Below are positions 23,985 to 32,333 of a DNA stretch of 64,000 bases, piece after piece. The position numbers and the translations under genes are program-made. The stretch lies in assembly GCA_016721315.1 (NCBI GenBank), contig JADKIL010000003.1, positions 744,001-808,000 on the forward strand, given 5' to 3'. Below the pieces are notes generated by a model. It was given only the letters and a program-made list of their open reading frames with translations, searched no databases and was not told the DNA's origin. Numbering within the stretch: the stretch's first letter is position 1; each line of letters starts with the position of its first letter. The stretch is from Candidatus Villigracilis vicinus. Its GTDB lineage: Bacteria; Chloroflexota; Anaerolineae; Anaerolineales; Villigracilaceae.

Positions 23985-25265
23985 TTATGCCGTCCTGTAA
24001 TAACCCACATCCACGGAATAGATTTGTCCACGTTTGATGACTTGTTTGACTAGGTTGGTCCCATAGCGATACCCGACCTGGCGATAATCGTTCACGGAAA
24101 GAATTAACATATCTGCCTGCTTGCCCACTTCGATCGAACCAATAGAGTCTGCTTGGCGAATGGCATGGGCGGCGTTAATTGTGGCAGCGGCAATGGCTTG
24201 TGCAGGTGTTAACTTCATATAGCGACATGCCAACGCAATGGCAAACTGCATCGACTCGTTCCAGGATGTGCCGGGGTTGCAGTCTGTGGCAATTGCAAGC
24301 AGGGCGTCGGCGGCGATTAATTTTTTTGCAGGCGTGTAATGCGGTTCCGCAAGTCCAAATGGAGTACAAGGAAGTGCGACCGCCACCGTGTCGGACTTGC
24401 CCAACGCTTCGATATCCGCATCAGACGTAACCACGAGGTGGTCTGCCGACGCAGCTTTTAACTCCGCTGCAAGTGACGCTCCGCCTAGGTTATCGAATTC
24501 GTCGGCGTGGATCTTGAGTGGGAATCCTAGTGATTGTGCCTGTGTGAGAATCTGGCGCGATTGATCAAGGGTAAAGGCTTTCGTTTCACAGAAGACATCG
24601 ACGAAAGGCAGGCTGTGCCGCGGGGCATGGGTCTCCCACCAGCTTTTGAGCATGGGCAGCATGGTGTTGGTAACTTCATCCGTATAGCCTTGGGGGTTGT
24701 CTTTGAATTCTGGAGCAATGGCATGGGCGCCCAGAAAGGTAAATGCGAGATCCATTGGACTTTCGTCATTCAAGGCGATCAGGGCTTTTAGCAGGCGCAG
24801 CTCAGTCGCGGTTTGAAGTCCATAACCGGTCTTGGCTTCGGCAGTGGTGGTGCCATTGCGGAACATCCTCAACATACGCGGACGAGTTTCTGCCATCAAC
24901 GTTTCAATACTGGCAGTACGTGTAGCTCTCACTGTGGAAAGAATCCCCCCGCCTGCTGCGAGAATATCCAGGTAGGGTGTGCCTGCCATTTTCTTTTCGA
25001 ATTCATCTGCGCGATCGCCTGCCCAAATAAGGTGTGTGTGCGGGTCAACGAAGCCGGGCATAAGTACACAGCGCCCCGCATCAAGGGTTGGTTCGTCGGG
25101 ATACGCATTGCGCAGTTCCTCGGTCGTGCCGACGGCGATGATCGTTTCGTCACGGATGACGACTGCGCCGTTGGGGATCACGCCAAGTGAGCCAAGCGCT
25201 TTTCCGCGCTGGGGTCCGCCTGCAAGTGTAATTAGTTGAGAGGCTGAATGAATGAGCATGAGCAC
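23985..25265 (-). CDS. hutI: Imidazolonepropionase
   Basis: Hydrolyses imidazolone-5-propionate to formiminoglutamate, the third step of histidine degradation (426 residues). The amidohydrolase metal site begins with MPGFVDPHTHLIWAGDRADEF. TTTAEAKTGYGL, PLKIHADEFDN and SDHLVVTSD follow, then the metal Asp in ATDCNPGTSWNESM. The start is GTG 25265 or ATG 25259; neither has a strong ribosome site. No hutH, hutU or hutG lies nearby, so the rest of the pathway would be elsewhere. Confidence 0.94.
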   Translation of the reverse strand: MLMLIHSASQLITLAGGPQRGKALGSLGVIPNGAVVIRDETIIAVGTTEELRNAYPDEPTLDAGRCVLMPGFVDPHTHLIWAGDRADEFEKKMAGTPYLDILAAGGGILSTVRATRTASIETLMAETRPRMLRMFRNGTTTAEAKTGYGLQTATELRLLKALIALNDESPMDLAFTFLGAHAIAPEFKDNPQGYTDEVTNTMLPMLKSWWETHAPRHSLPFVDVFCETKAFTLDQSRQILTQAQSLGFPLKIHADEFDNLGGASLAAELKAASADHLVVTSDADIEALGKSDTVAVALPCTPFGLAEPHYTPAKKLIAADALLAIATDCNPGTSWNESMQFAIALACRYMKLTPAQAIAAATINAAHAIRQADSIGSIEVGKQADMLILSVNDYRQVGYRYGTNLVKQVIKRGQIYSVDVGYYRTA

Positions 25266-25622
25266 CGGTCCAAAGTTGAGATGAATAATTTAACCACAGA
25301 AATACCCCTGTGGGCGAACAGCTTGGATGGTGAAGTGTCAATATACAAGACATTACATATTTTGGAGTTCCATATTATGGAAAAGGGTAATTTTGATGGT
25401 AGATATTTCCGGATATGGTAAAAATCAGGGATTAAATATGAGATGAGGTAAAATAATCTTGCCTGTTTTTCTTTTGAAGGATATACAGATATCCTCACCT
25501 TGCATAATTCTTAAGAATCTATTAATAGAAACAGTTGTAATTTTTTGATTTTTTTGCAAAATAGAAGATGCATTAATCCTGTTGGGGGTCAGGAAATCCA
25601 TTAAGAAAGGAGGTAGAAAACC
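25266..25622 (+). promoter_or_regulatory. A/T-rich control region before the pilin cluster
   Basis: This 357-bp gap has no gene that I can support. It contains two short palindromes that could be operators: TTCCATATTATGGAA (25368-25382) and AGGATATACAGATATCCT (25478-25495). A T-rich stretch lies at 25537-25555, about 70 bases before the first pilin start. No convincing -35/-10 pair could be chosen. Confidence 0.3.
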
Positions 25623-25769
25623 ATGTTATTTTCACCCAATGAAAAAGGACAGGGCCTTGTCGAGTACGCGTTGATTCTTGTTTTGGTTGCCATTGTTGTT
25701 ATTGCGGCACTGACGCTTCTTGGTCCACTTGTAGCTGAAATATTCAGTGATATCAATGCCAGTTTCTAA
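25623..25769 (+). CDS. Flp/Fap-type pilin subunit 1 (48 residues)
   Basis: A short pilin of the tight-adherence type, read directly from the sequence. MLFSPNEKGQ is followed by GLVEYALILVLVAIVVIAAL, the hydrophobic core, and a tail ending INASF. The GQGLVEYA stretch is the Flp prepilin cleavage region: cleavage after Gly would leave Leu-Val-Glu-Tyr with the conserved Glu+5-type residue. AAAGGAGGT at 25606-25613 is a strong ribosome site nine bases before the ATG. It has no own terminator; pilin 2 follows after 153 bases. No assembly genes (CpaF, TadB/C or RcpA type) are in this window. Confidence 0.85.
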   Translation: MLFSPNEKGQGLVEYALILVLVAIVVIAALTLLGPLVAEIFSDINASF

Positions 25770-25922
25770 GGCGTTTAGTATGCCCCTTCAACTCTGTAAG
25801 GCTAACATAATTGTTAGGGATAACATCATCATACTACTTGCTTAATAATTCAGGACTATGTAAAATAAATTCAATCCTAGGAAATGCTTCCAAGGAAATC
25901 TGAAAGAAAGGAGAAATTTGCC

Positions 25923-26078
25923 ATGTTATTCACCCCCAAGGAAAAAGGTCAGGGTCTCGTTGAGTATGCGTTGATTCTCGTTTTGGTTGCCATTGTTGTT
26001 ATTGCAGCACTGACGCTTCTCGGACCGACCATCAGCGGTATCTTCGAAACTATCAATACCGAACTCGGCACCGTGTAA
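25923..26078 (+). CDS. Flp/Fap-type pilin subunit 2 (51 residues)
   Basis: A paralogue of pilin 1: MLFTPKEKGQ, the same hydrophobic core, then LLGPTISGIFETINTELGTV. The start at ATG 25923 is fixed by AAAGGAG at 25907-25913. A longer frame opening at 25884 lacks a ribosome site and reads into non-conserved sequence. A strong terminator follows at once. It belongs to a 624-bp tandem duplication; its twin is pilin 3, which differs at only a few residues near the C-terminus. Confidence 0.87.
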   Translation: MLFTPKEKGQGLVEYALILVLVAIVVIAALTLLGPTISGIFETINTELGTV

Positions 26079-26095
26079 TTGAATTGCCAAGTAAT

Positions 26096-26128
26096 AAAAA
26101 GCCCCGTCTTACAAGACGGGGCTTTTTT
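26096..26128. terminator. Intrinsic terminator after pilin 2
   Basis: AAAAAGCCCCGTCTT pairs with AAGACGGGGCTTTTTT around a three-base loop. It is identical to the terminator after pilin 3. Confidence 0.95.
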
Positions 26129-26142
26129 GTATCCACTAGATG

Positions 26143-26289
26143 TTATTTCTGTTGCATTTTTCGCAAAGCCAGCACGCCCGCCACATTGAAGAGGATGGCG
26201 GTCAGTGCTACCAGGAAGAAGCCAAATCGCTGGTATATGAATGCGGCTAACAATACTCTGAGGGCGCACTAAAACGCATAACCTGAGCC
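26143..26289 (-). pseudogene. Remnant of the MFS transporter 3' end
   Basis: This stretch repeats, with substitutions, the last ~145 bases of the MFS gene at 26767-26913. It was carried along in the 624-bp tandem duplication and lacks the rest of the gene. Confidence 0.8.
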
Positions 26290-26403
26290 ATGTGTTGATT
26301 CTTGTTTTGGTTGCCATTGTTGTTATTGCGGCACTGACGCTTCTTGGTCCATTTGTAGCCGGTATATTCAGTGATATCAATGCCAGTTTTCAAGGCTTTT
26401 AGT
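26290..26403 (+). pseudogene. 5'-truncated copy of pilin 1
   Basis: From 26295 the sequence matches pilin 1 from codon 17 onward (core helix, then PFVAGIFSDINASF), but the start codon, ribosome site and prepilin cleavage region are missing. The nearby ATG at 26290 runs into a stop after one codon. It marks the junction of the tandem duplication. Confidence 0.85.
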
Positions 26404-26546
26404 ATGCCCCTTCAACTCTGTAAGGCTAACATAATTGTTAGGGATAACATCACCATACTACTTGCTTAATAATTCAGGACTATGTAAAATAAATTCAATC
26501 CTAGGAAATGCTTCCAAGGAAATCTGAAAGAAAGGAGAAATTTGCC

Positions 26547-26702
26547 ATGTTATTCACCCCCAAGGAAAAAGGTCAGGGTCTCGTTGAGTATGCGTTGATT
26601 CTCGTTTTGGTTGCTATTGTCGTTATTGCAGCACTGACGCTTCTCGGACCGACCATCAGTGGTATCTTCACCACAATCAACGGCTCGCTCGGCACCGTGT
26701 AA
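26547..26702 (+). CDS. Flp/Fap-type pilin subunit 3 (51 residues)
   Basis: The duplicate of pilin 2, with the same first ~40 residues and a diverged tail (GIFTTINGSLGTV instead of GIFETINTELGTV). ATG 26547 has the same AAAGGAG ribosome site. Both copies are intact and carry mostly conservative or synonymous changes, consistent with both being expressed. It ends at a terminator shared with the convergent MFS gene. Confidence 0.87.
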   Translation: MLFTPKEKGQGLVEYALILVLVAIVVIAALTLLGPTISGIFTTINGSLGTV

Positions 26703-26719
26703 TTGAATTGCCAAGTAAT

Positions 26720-26752
26720 AAAAAGCCCCGTCTTACAAGACGGGGCTTTTTT
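26720..26752. terminator. Bidirectional terminator between pilin 3 and the MFS gene
   Basis: Same 15-bp stem as at 26096-26128, with A/T tracts on both sides. Confidence 0.94.
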
Positions 26753-26766
26753 GTATCCACTAGATG

Positions 26767-27912
26767 TTATTTCTGTTGCATTTTTCGCAAAGCCAGCACG
26801 CCCGCTACATTGAAGAGGATGGCGGTCAGTGCTACTAAACCAAATCCGAATTGCTGGTATATGAATGCAGCTAATAATGCTCCGAGGGCACGCCCAAGCG
26901 CATGACCTGAAACGTTCAGGGATAAGAGTGTAGCCCTTGCTGATGGAACAAGTTCTGTGACCATGGGGATATGGCTGACCATCACATATTCAAAGGTGAT
27001 GTAAAAGAGAAAAAGCCCGACCAGCGCGCCGATCTGTGTTTGCCCGATGAAAGGGAGTAAGGCAGCGGCAAATGAGTTGGCGATCAGTCCGATGGCGAGC
27101 GCACGCGGTTTTCCAAGCTTGTCTGTAGTGAGTGCCACTAAACCTTCGCCGCTTAATTCCGAAAAGCCAATAACCGCCGATGCACCTGCCAGGGCTGCGA
27201 TCTTTAGCCCGAACGAATCTTCAAGCCAAACACCGAAAATCACATTGACTAGTTCGTTTGCTGCACTCGCCCACAAGGCAATGGATATGCCTGCCAAAGC
27301 GGGCATCGACTTGAACACAGCAAGGTACCCATCACGCGAATTACTTACTGGCTCATGATGCGGGTCTTCGTTTGGGATAATTCGCCAAATGATGAAGAAT
27401 GCAATCAGCCCAAGAAGTGTGAACAGCGGGAATGGTGCTGACCAGCCGAAACGGTCGATCAGGAAACCGGCAATGGGCACGCCGAAAATGAAGCTCAATG
27501 ACCATGCTCCCTCAGTTACTGCCAGAGCAGTACCGCGTTGGTGATATGGGATTCGGTCACCAAAGTAGGCTTGCATGGCTGGGTCGAACATAAACTTGCC
27601 GATCATGGCAAGCCCAAGCGCGATGGCAAGCGACCAGAAAGACGGATGGACCGCTACAACACCAATGCCGAAAGTAAAAATGCCCAGTCCTGCCAGCATG
27701 CCAAATTTTCTGCCCCGCCGATCTGCTATGGGACCCAACAATGGGCTGGTTGCACCAAGCAATGACCTGCCCGTCATGAGCAGGGACATGGTGGATATAT
27801 CCACGCCGAGACCGCGGGCGAAGATGGGGAGAAATGGATACACCATCCTGTGTGCTGAATTCAGGATGGTACGCAAAAACATAAAAACGATGAGTTGGAA
27901 GCGGATTCTCAC
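26767..27912 (-). CDS. Major facilitator superfamily transporter
   Basis: A twelve-helix secondary transporter (381 residues, short for the family). The signature loop between helices 2 and 3 reads GPIADRRGRKFGM. FGDRIPYHQRGTALAVTEGAWSLSFIFGVPIAG is the helix 4-5 region seen in drug-exporter-like members. The 3' end has been copied into the upstream duplication. It lies seven bases downstream of a six-helix membrane gene and is likely co-transcribed with it. The substrate is not predictable. Confidence 0.87.
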   Translation of the reverse strand: MRIRFQLIVFMFLRTILNSAHRMVYPFLPIFARGLGVDISTMSLLMTGRSLLGATSPLLGPIADRRGRKFGMLAGLGIFTFGIGVVAVHPSFWSLAIALGLAMIGKFMFDPAMQAYFGDRIPYHQRGTALAVTEGAWSLSFIFGVPIAGFLIDRFGWSAPFPLFTLLGLIAFFIIWRIIPNEDPHHEPVSNSRDGYLAVFKSMPALAGISIALWASAANELVNVIFGVWLEDSFGLKIAALAGASAVIGFSELSGEGLVALTTDKLGKPRALAIGLIANSFAAALLPFIGQTQIGALVGLFLFYITFEYVMVSHIPMVTELVPSARATLLSLNVSGHALGRALGALLAAFIYQQFGFGLVALTAILFNVAGVLALRKMQQK

Positions 27913-27919
27913 GAGTGGC

Positions 27920-28528
27920 TCAATGATTAGGCTTGAGGTTTATGAGTGCGCGTGTGAGAAAATAGGCGGCAAGCCATGTCAGCAAATTTAAACCGACAAA
28001 AAAAGCAATGATCGTGTAGTTACCCGATTTAAAGATAGGCGATGGGGGCGGATGCATTATGTTTTCAGCGGAGGCAAAGATGACGCGCAAGGTGATGATG
28101 TAGAGAATGTTTGCCAGTGAGGTAAGCCAGGCGGTGTTGAATACCCACAAACCCAATTGAAGCAGGATGCCGGTAATGGCAAACATCAATGCCAGACGAA
28201 AACGCGGCTCGGCAAGAAATAGTCCGTTCCAGTTGCTTTGCATGGCAAACATGGAGAGCGGCAGGTAACTGACCCAAAAGATGATCCCTGTGCGCCCGAG
28301 TGCGGCGCTCCATGTGTGGAAAAGGTCACGTTTCAGGAGCAGCCCTAAAAGTCCGGCAAGAGCCGCTGTGATGAAGGCGATCTCTGCAGTGAGTACCCAG
28401 GCGCCATGCAGGTAAACGATGCGGACGTTCGATCCCAGCGAACGTTCTTCGGGTCCTAGAAGAGATAGCAGGGCGATCAAACCAACTGTGCTGAAAAAGT
28501 AAACGATCAGTGATTTTGTATTTTTCAT
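27920..28528 (-). CDS. Six-helix membrane protein, weakly CcmC-like
   Basis: An unassigned integral membrane protein (202 residues, six predicted helices). The stretch NVRIVYLHGAWVLTAEIAFI resembles the start of heme-handling CcmC/CcsA proteins, and such a role would fit the heme-rich cytochromes of this genome. The WWD heme motif typical of that group is not present, however. The ATG stands seven bases behind TAAAAT with no ribosome site. It is first in an operon with the MFS gene. Confidence 0.7.
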   Translation of the reverse strand: MKNTKSLIVYFFSTVGLIALLSLLGPEERSLGSNVRIVYLHGAWVLTAEIAFITAALAGLLGLLLKRDLFHTWSAALGRTGIIFWVSYLPLSMFAMQSNWNGLFLAEPRFRLALMFAITGILLQLGLWVFNTAWLTSLANILYIITLRVIFASAENIMHPPPSPIFKSGNYTIIAFFVGLNLLTWLAAYFLTRALINLKPNH

Positions 28529-28535
28529 GACTTGG

Positions 28536-28541
28536 ATTTTA
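28536..28541 (-). promoter_or_regulatory. -10 box of a probable leaderless transcript (membrane protein/MFS operon)
   Basis: Minus-strand TAAAAT is followed by seven bases (CCAAGTC) and the ATG at 28528. Confidence 0.5.
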
Positions 28542-28739
28542 ACATTACAACATGGGTTTGATCACGGTAATTCCAAAGATTGGAGGAAAATCATTCGGGT
28601 TTGAGATAGAATCCATTCTTGCGAGTTACTCTAGGTGGAGCAATGCTCTTCTTCAAGTTTTCTTGTTTGATAACTTGGAGTGTTCTTGTTGTAAATAATT
28701 ATGCTCCTTTTTTACAAACAAAACCGTTATGTCTTTTCC

Positions 28740-28769
28740 TTGACAGCGACTTTTGAAATCGAGTACACT
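28740..28769 (+). promoter_or_regulatory. Promoter of the riboswitch/cation ATPase unit
   Basis: Consensus TTGACA (28740-28745), 18-base spacer, TACACT (28764-28769). Predicted initiation near 28776 coincides with the first base of riboswitch helix P1. Upstream, 28542-28739 is A/T-rich with nothing else I can support. Confidence 0.75.
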
Positions 28770-28774
28770 CATTT

Positions 28775-28908
28775 CTGGTTGGGGAGTAGCCGCCTGTTCC
28801 CCACAGGATGGATTATCGTCAAACCATTGGTGTCTGTCACCATCGGTGATTCATGCGCAACATTGCGTTGGCAAGACCACCACGATGATTCGTGGTGGTC
28901 TTTTTTTC
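28775..28908 (+). ncRNA. yybP-ykoY-type Mn2+ riboswitch with intrinsic terminator
   Basis: The leader of the P-type ATPase gene carries the family hallmark GGGGAGTAGCCGCC (28781-28794), internal hairpins, and the distal conserved GTTGGCAAGACC (28867-28878). P1 would pair TGGTT (28776-28780) with GACCA (28875-28879). The same GACCA is the left foot of the terminator (28873-28902, a 13-bp stem followed by a T-run). Ligand-stabilised P1 and terminator are therefore mutually exclusive, so Mn2+ should turn the pump ON. Members of this riboswitch class are known to bind Mn2+ and to control P-type pumps, MntP and related exporters. Confidence 0.85.
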
Positions 28909-28930
28909 ACTATATATCTGGAGATAATTA

Positions 28931-31846
28931 ATGACAATGGCGAAACAGGAAAATGTATCTCAGGAAACTGCGTGGCATGCATTGGAAATGGAACAGGTGC
29001 TTAACGACCTGAAAGTCCATGATGAAGGGCTGACCACAGTTGAAGCTGAAAAACGGCTCGAACATTACGGACCGAATGAGCTGCAAGAAGCGTCACGCCC
29101 CGGCTTCCTGGTCATGTTGTGGGATCAATTGAATAACTTTGTGGTCATTCTTTTGATCGTTGCTTCGGTGATTTCCGCCTTGTTGGGTGATTACGTGGAA
29201 GCCATCGCCATTATGTCGATCGTAGTCCTGAATGCTGTTTTAGGCATTGTGCAGGAACAACGTGCAGAGCAGGCGCTTGCCGCTTTGAAGAAACTCGCTG
29301 CTCCGGAAGCGCAGGTAGTGCGCGATGGTTCACGTAAATCTGTACCTGCTTACAACCTGGTGCCAGGGGATATTGTCTTTCTTGAAGCAGGCAACTTCAT
29401 CCCTGCCGACTTGCGTCTACTTGAAGCCGTGAACTTGCGCGTGGAGGAAGCCTCGCTTACGGGAGAGTCGCTCCCGGTTCAAAAGAATGCCGCCACTGTG
29501 TTGGATAAGAATGTCCCGTTGGGTGACCGCAAAAATACCGCTTTTATGGGAACGGTCGTTTCTTATGGGCGTGGGCGCGGTGTGGTGACCAGCACAGGTA
29601 TGAATACCCAGCTCGGATTGATCGCCACGATGCTGCAAAGCGTTGAAACCGAAGAGACTCCTTTGCAGCGCAGGCTCGACCAGTTGGGCAAGTCGCTTAG
29701 CATTGGTTCATTGATTCTCGTTTTTGTTGTCTTTATTGTTGCTCTGTTCAATTACACCGAAGTCAGCGGGTTTTTCTCAGATCCGGCAGCTTACTTTAAG
29801 ACCTTTGCAGAACAAATTACCGAAGTCTTCATCATTGCCATCAGCCTTGCCATTGCTGCCGTGCCGGAGGGGTTGCCCGCCGTGGTGACCATCTCACTGG
29901 CGCTCGGTATGCGTGAAATGATCCAACGCCATGCGCTTATTCGAAAGCTTTCTTCGGTTGAGACGCTTGGTTCCGCCACCATCATTTGTTCGGATAAGAC
30001 TGGAACTCTCACACAAAATGAAATGACCGTTACCCGCATCTGGGCGGACGGGCAGTTTGTCAGCGTTTCAGGGACTGGATACACACCGAAAGGTGATTTT
30101 CAGGTGAATGGCAAGCCTGTGGAAGTGAAACAGTATCCTGCCATTCTTTCCACGCTTTGGCTGGGTGTTTTGAATAATGATGCCGAAATCGAAAGCACAG
30201 GCGAAACTGATTCTCAGCAGACTTATCGCATCGTCGGCGACCCGACGGAAGGCGCATTACTAATTGCGGCGGCAAAAGCTGGCGCCATCCATGTGGATAT
30301 TGATGAAGCCTACCCGCGTGAAAACGAAGTCCCCTTCGATTCGGAACGCAAGCGCATGATCACCATTCATGATGTCACCAATCCAAATCCGGAAGATCCT
30401 TCGCCATTCTACGATAAGAAGCATAAAGACTGGGATGTCATCGCCATGAAAGGCGCGCCCGACATTGTGTTGACGCTATGCTCGAAATATCAGGGCATGG
30501 ACGATAAACCGCGCGAAATGACCGAAGAGATGCGCAAGAGCATCCTTGCCGCCAATGATGTCATGACCAAAGAAGCGCTGCGTGTGCTTGGTTTTGCTTA
30601 TCGTGCGGATAAGAACATCCCCGATAATATCGAAGAGGTAAAGACCGAAGACCTTGAGAAAGACCTCGTCTTTGTCGGTCTGATGGGCATGATCGATCCG
30701 CCGCGTACCGAAGTGAAACCGGCGCTTGAACGTGCGCGCCATGCGGGCATCCGCACGGTGATGATCACAGGCGATTATCCGAACACTGCCAGAGCGATCG
30801 CTGAATCCATCGGGTTGCTGCGACCTGGTAAAGGCGTCATGACCGGAGCCGAATTGGACAAGATCGATGATGTCCAGCTCAAAGCCATTATCGAAGATAC
30901 CGACGTCTTCGCCCGCGTCTCGCCGGAACATAAGATGCGCATCGTGGATGCTCTGCAGGCGAACGATGAAGTCGTTGCCATGACCGGTGACGGTGTAAAT
31001 GATGCCCCTGCCATCAAGCGCGCCGACATCGGCGTGGCGATGGGCATTACCGGCACCGATGTTGCCAAAGGTACGGCCGATATGGTGTTGACCGATGACA
31101 ATTATGCCAGCATTGTTTCGGCAGTTGAACAGGGACGCATTATCTACTCGAACATCCGCAAGTTCGTTTTCTTCCTGCTTTCCTCAAATGTTGCCGAGAT
31201 CATGATCATCTTCCTTGCGACTCTTGCCGGTCTGCCTGCACCGTTGACAGCCATTCAATTGTTATGGCTCAACCTCATCACGGACGGCGCTCCTGCTCTG
31301 GCTCTTGCCATGGAAAAGGGCGACCCCGATATTATGGATCAGAAGCCGCGCGCCAAAGCGGAGCCGATCATCAACCGTTCAATGGGCGTGGGGATTTTCG
31401 TACAGACATTCGCTCAAACTGGTGCTGTGCTGACTGCCTTCGTGATGGGCTTGGTATGGCATCTCGAAGCAGGGGCGAGCATCCCGGATGGCGCAAATTT
31501 ACTTTCATTCGTCCTCAACCACGACTGGCGCGGTGTGGATGTGCAAACTGCTGAGACGATGGCGTTTGTCACCCTCTCTATGGCAGAACTCTTCCGCGCG
31601 TACACTGTCCGTTCGGAGCGCGCTTCCATTTTCAAGATCGGTTTGTTCTCCAATAAATACATGCAATATGCGGTCGGGATCTCGATAACCTTGCTGCTTT
31701 TAGTCTGCGCCCTGCCTTTCTTGCAGCCTATCTTTAACACCCACTTCCTAAGCGGACGGGAATGGGGGCTGGTGGTGGGGCTGGCACTTATGCCTGCGAT
31801 CGCAGAAGAGATCACCAAGTTCTTCATACGAAGAAACAATCACTAA
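28931..31846 (+). CDS. P-type cation-transporting ATPase (P2A type; probably Mn2+/Ca2+ export)
   Basis: An ATP-driven ion pump (971 residues). The N-terminal cation-ATPase domain is followed by the actuator loop SLTGESLPVQ, membrane motif AVPEGLPAVVTISLALG (a P2-type cation site), phosphorylation motif CSDKTGTLTQNEMTV, MKGAPD and the hinge AMTGDGVNDAPAIKRADIG. It ends with about six C-terminal helices containing WLNLITDGAPALALAMEKGD. The start ATG 28931 follows GGAG by seven bases. The Mn-sensing riboswitch in its leader argues that the physiological cargo is excess Mn2+, although the protein alone would be called a Ca2+ ATPase. Confidence 0.94.
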   Translation: MTMAKQENVSQETAWHALEMEQVLNDLKVHDEGLTTVEAEKRLEHYGPNELQEASRPGFLVMLWDQLNNFVVILLIVASVISALLGDYVEAIAIMSIVVLNAVLGIVQEQRAEQALAALKKLAAPEAQVVRDGSRKSVPAYNLVPGDIVFLEAGNFIPADLRLLEAVNLRVEEASLTGESLPVQKNAATVLDKNVPLGDRKNTAFMGTVVSYGRGRGVVTSTGMNTQLGLIATMLQSVETEETPLQRRLDQLGKSLSIGSLILVFVVFIVALFNYTEVSGFFSDPAAYFKTFAEQITEVFIIAISLAIAAVPEGLPAVVTISLALGMREMIQRHALIRKLSSVETLGSATIICSDKTGTLTQNEMTVTRIWADGQFVSVSGTGYTPKGDFQVNGKPVEVKQYPAILSTLWLGVLNNDAEIESTGETDSQQTYRIVGDPTEGALLIAAAKAGAIHVDIDEAYPRENEVPFDSERKRMITIHDVTNPNPEDPSPFYDKKHKDWDVIAMKGAPDIVLTLCSKYQGMDDKPREMTEEMRKSILAANDVMTKEALRVLGFAYRADKNIPDNIEEVKTEDLEKDLVFVGLMGMIDPPRTEVKPALERARHAGIRTVMITGDYPNTARAIAESIGLLRPGKGVMTGAELDKIDDVQLKAIIEDTDVFARVSPEHKMRIVDALQANDEVVAMTGDGVNDAPAIKRADIGVAMGITGTDVAKGTADMVLTDDNYASIVSAVEQGRIIYSNIRKFVFFLLSSNVAEIMIIFLATLAGLPAPLTAIQLLWLNLITDGAPALALAMEKGDPDIMDQKPRAKAEPIINRSMGVGIFVQTFAQTGAVLTAFVMGLVWHLEAGASIPDGANLLSFVLNHDWRGVDVQTAETMAFVTLSMAELFRAYTVRSERASIFKIGLFSNKYMQYAVGISITLLLLVCALPFLQPIFNTHFLSGREWGLVVGLALMPAIAEEITKFFIRRNNH

Positions 31847-31850
31847 AAAG

Positions 31851-31895
31851 ATAAATCAACCGCCCCTTTCCAAACAGGAAGGGGCGGTTGATTTA
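31851..31895. terminator. Bidirectional terminator between the ATPase and zinc-ribbon genes
   Basis: ATAAATCAACCGCCCCTT pairs with AAGGGGCGGTTGATTTAT (18 bp) around a ten-base loop. Confidence 0.9.
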
Positions 31896-31910
31896 TTCGT
31901 AAACTTAGTC

Positions 31911-32333
31911 TTATTTCTTTTTTTTCAGGAAAGAATGCATATTTATCAGGGACTGCTTCCATTCTGCTTCGGCATTGACCTTCCTGCGCATTTCCCCTGC
32001 CCGCTTTTGCATGATCTCCATTACGCGTTCGTCTTCACCTGCATCCAGCCAGAACCCATGATCGTTGCGGGTGCAGGTATCGAGCCGCAGGTCGTATAAA
32101 CGGTATTGAAATTCGTCCAGTTTCATTCCGCAGTGCGGGCATGGAAACTCTGTTTGGGTTTGGAAATGAATGAGCGAGCCTTTGTGTTCGTCTTCATCGA
32201 AGATCACGTCTTCGAGTTTATCCAGTTCATTGAAATCCAGCCACATGCCGCGGCAGTTTGGGCAGGCATCCACTTCGAACATGCCCTTATAATATTTTTT
32301 GGTTAATTCAGAGTTGCATTTGGGACAATTCAT
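31911..32333 (-). CDS. Zinc-ribbon protein (TFIIB-like zf family)
   Basis: A 140-residue protein with two zinc knuckle pairs. MNCPKCNSEL plus DACPNCRGMWLDFNELDKLE is the classical zf-TFIIB arrangement. FPCPHCGMKLDEFQYR plus DTCTRNDHGFWLDAGED is a partial second repeat in which one Cys is replaced by Asn-Asp-His. The C-terminus is a basic helix ending in a Lys run. I place the start at 32333, where ATG overlaps the tlyA stop (ATGA); the frame extends further upstream, but only within tlyA. Function unknown; coupled expression with tlyA. Confidence 0.8.
   Translation of the reverse strand: MNCPKCNSELTKKYYKGMFEVDACPNCRGMWLDFNELDKLEDVIFDEDEHKGSLIHFQTQTEFPCPHCGMKLDEFQYRLYDLRLDTCTRNDHGFWLDAGEDERVMEIMQKRAGEMRRKVNAEAEWKQSLINMHSFLKKKK

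Larger units (their letters stand above)
25668..26913. repeat. 624-bp tandem segmental duplication of the pilin region
   Basis: Unit 1 is about 25668-26289 and unit 2 about 26292-26913. Each contains the pilin 1 3' part, the intergenic AACATAATTGTTAGGG stretch, a complete second pilin, its terminator and the MFS gene end. Equivalent points are 624 bases apart (for example pilin starts at 25923 and 26547). Confidence 0.9.

Noticed and set aside
28700..28931. Small plus-strand frames across the riboswitch region
   Set aside because: They overlap a consensus promoter, the Mn aptamer and its terminator, and have no ribosome site.
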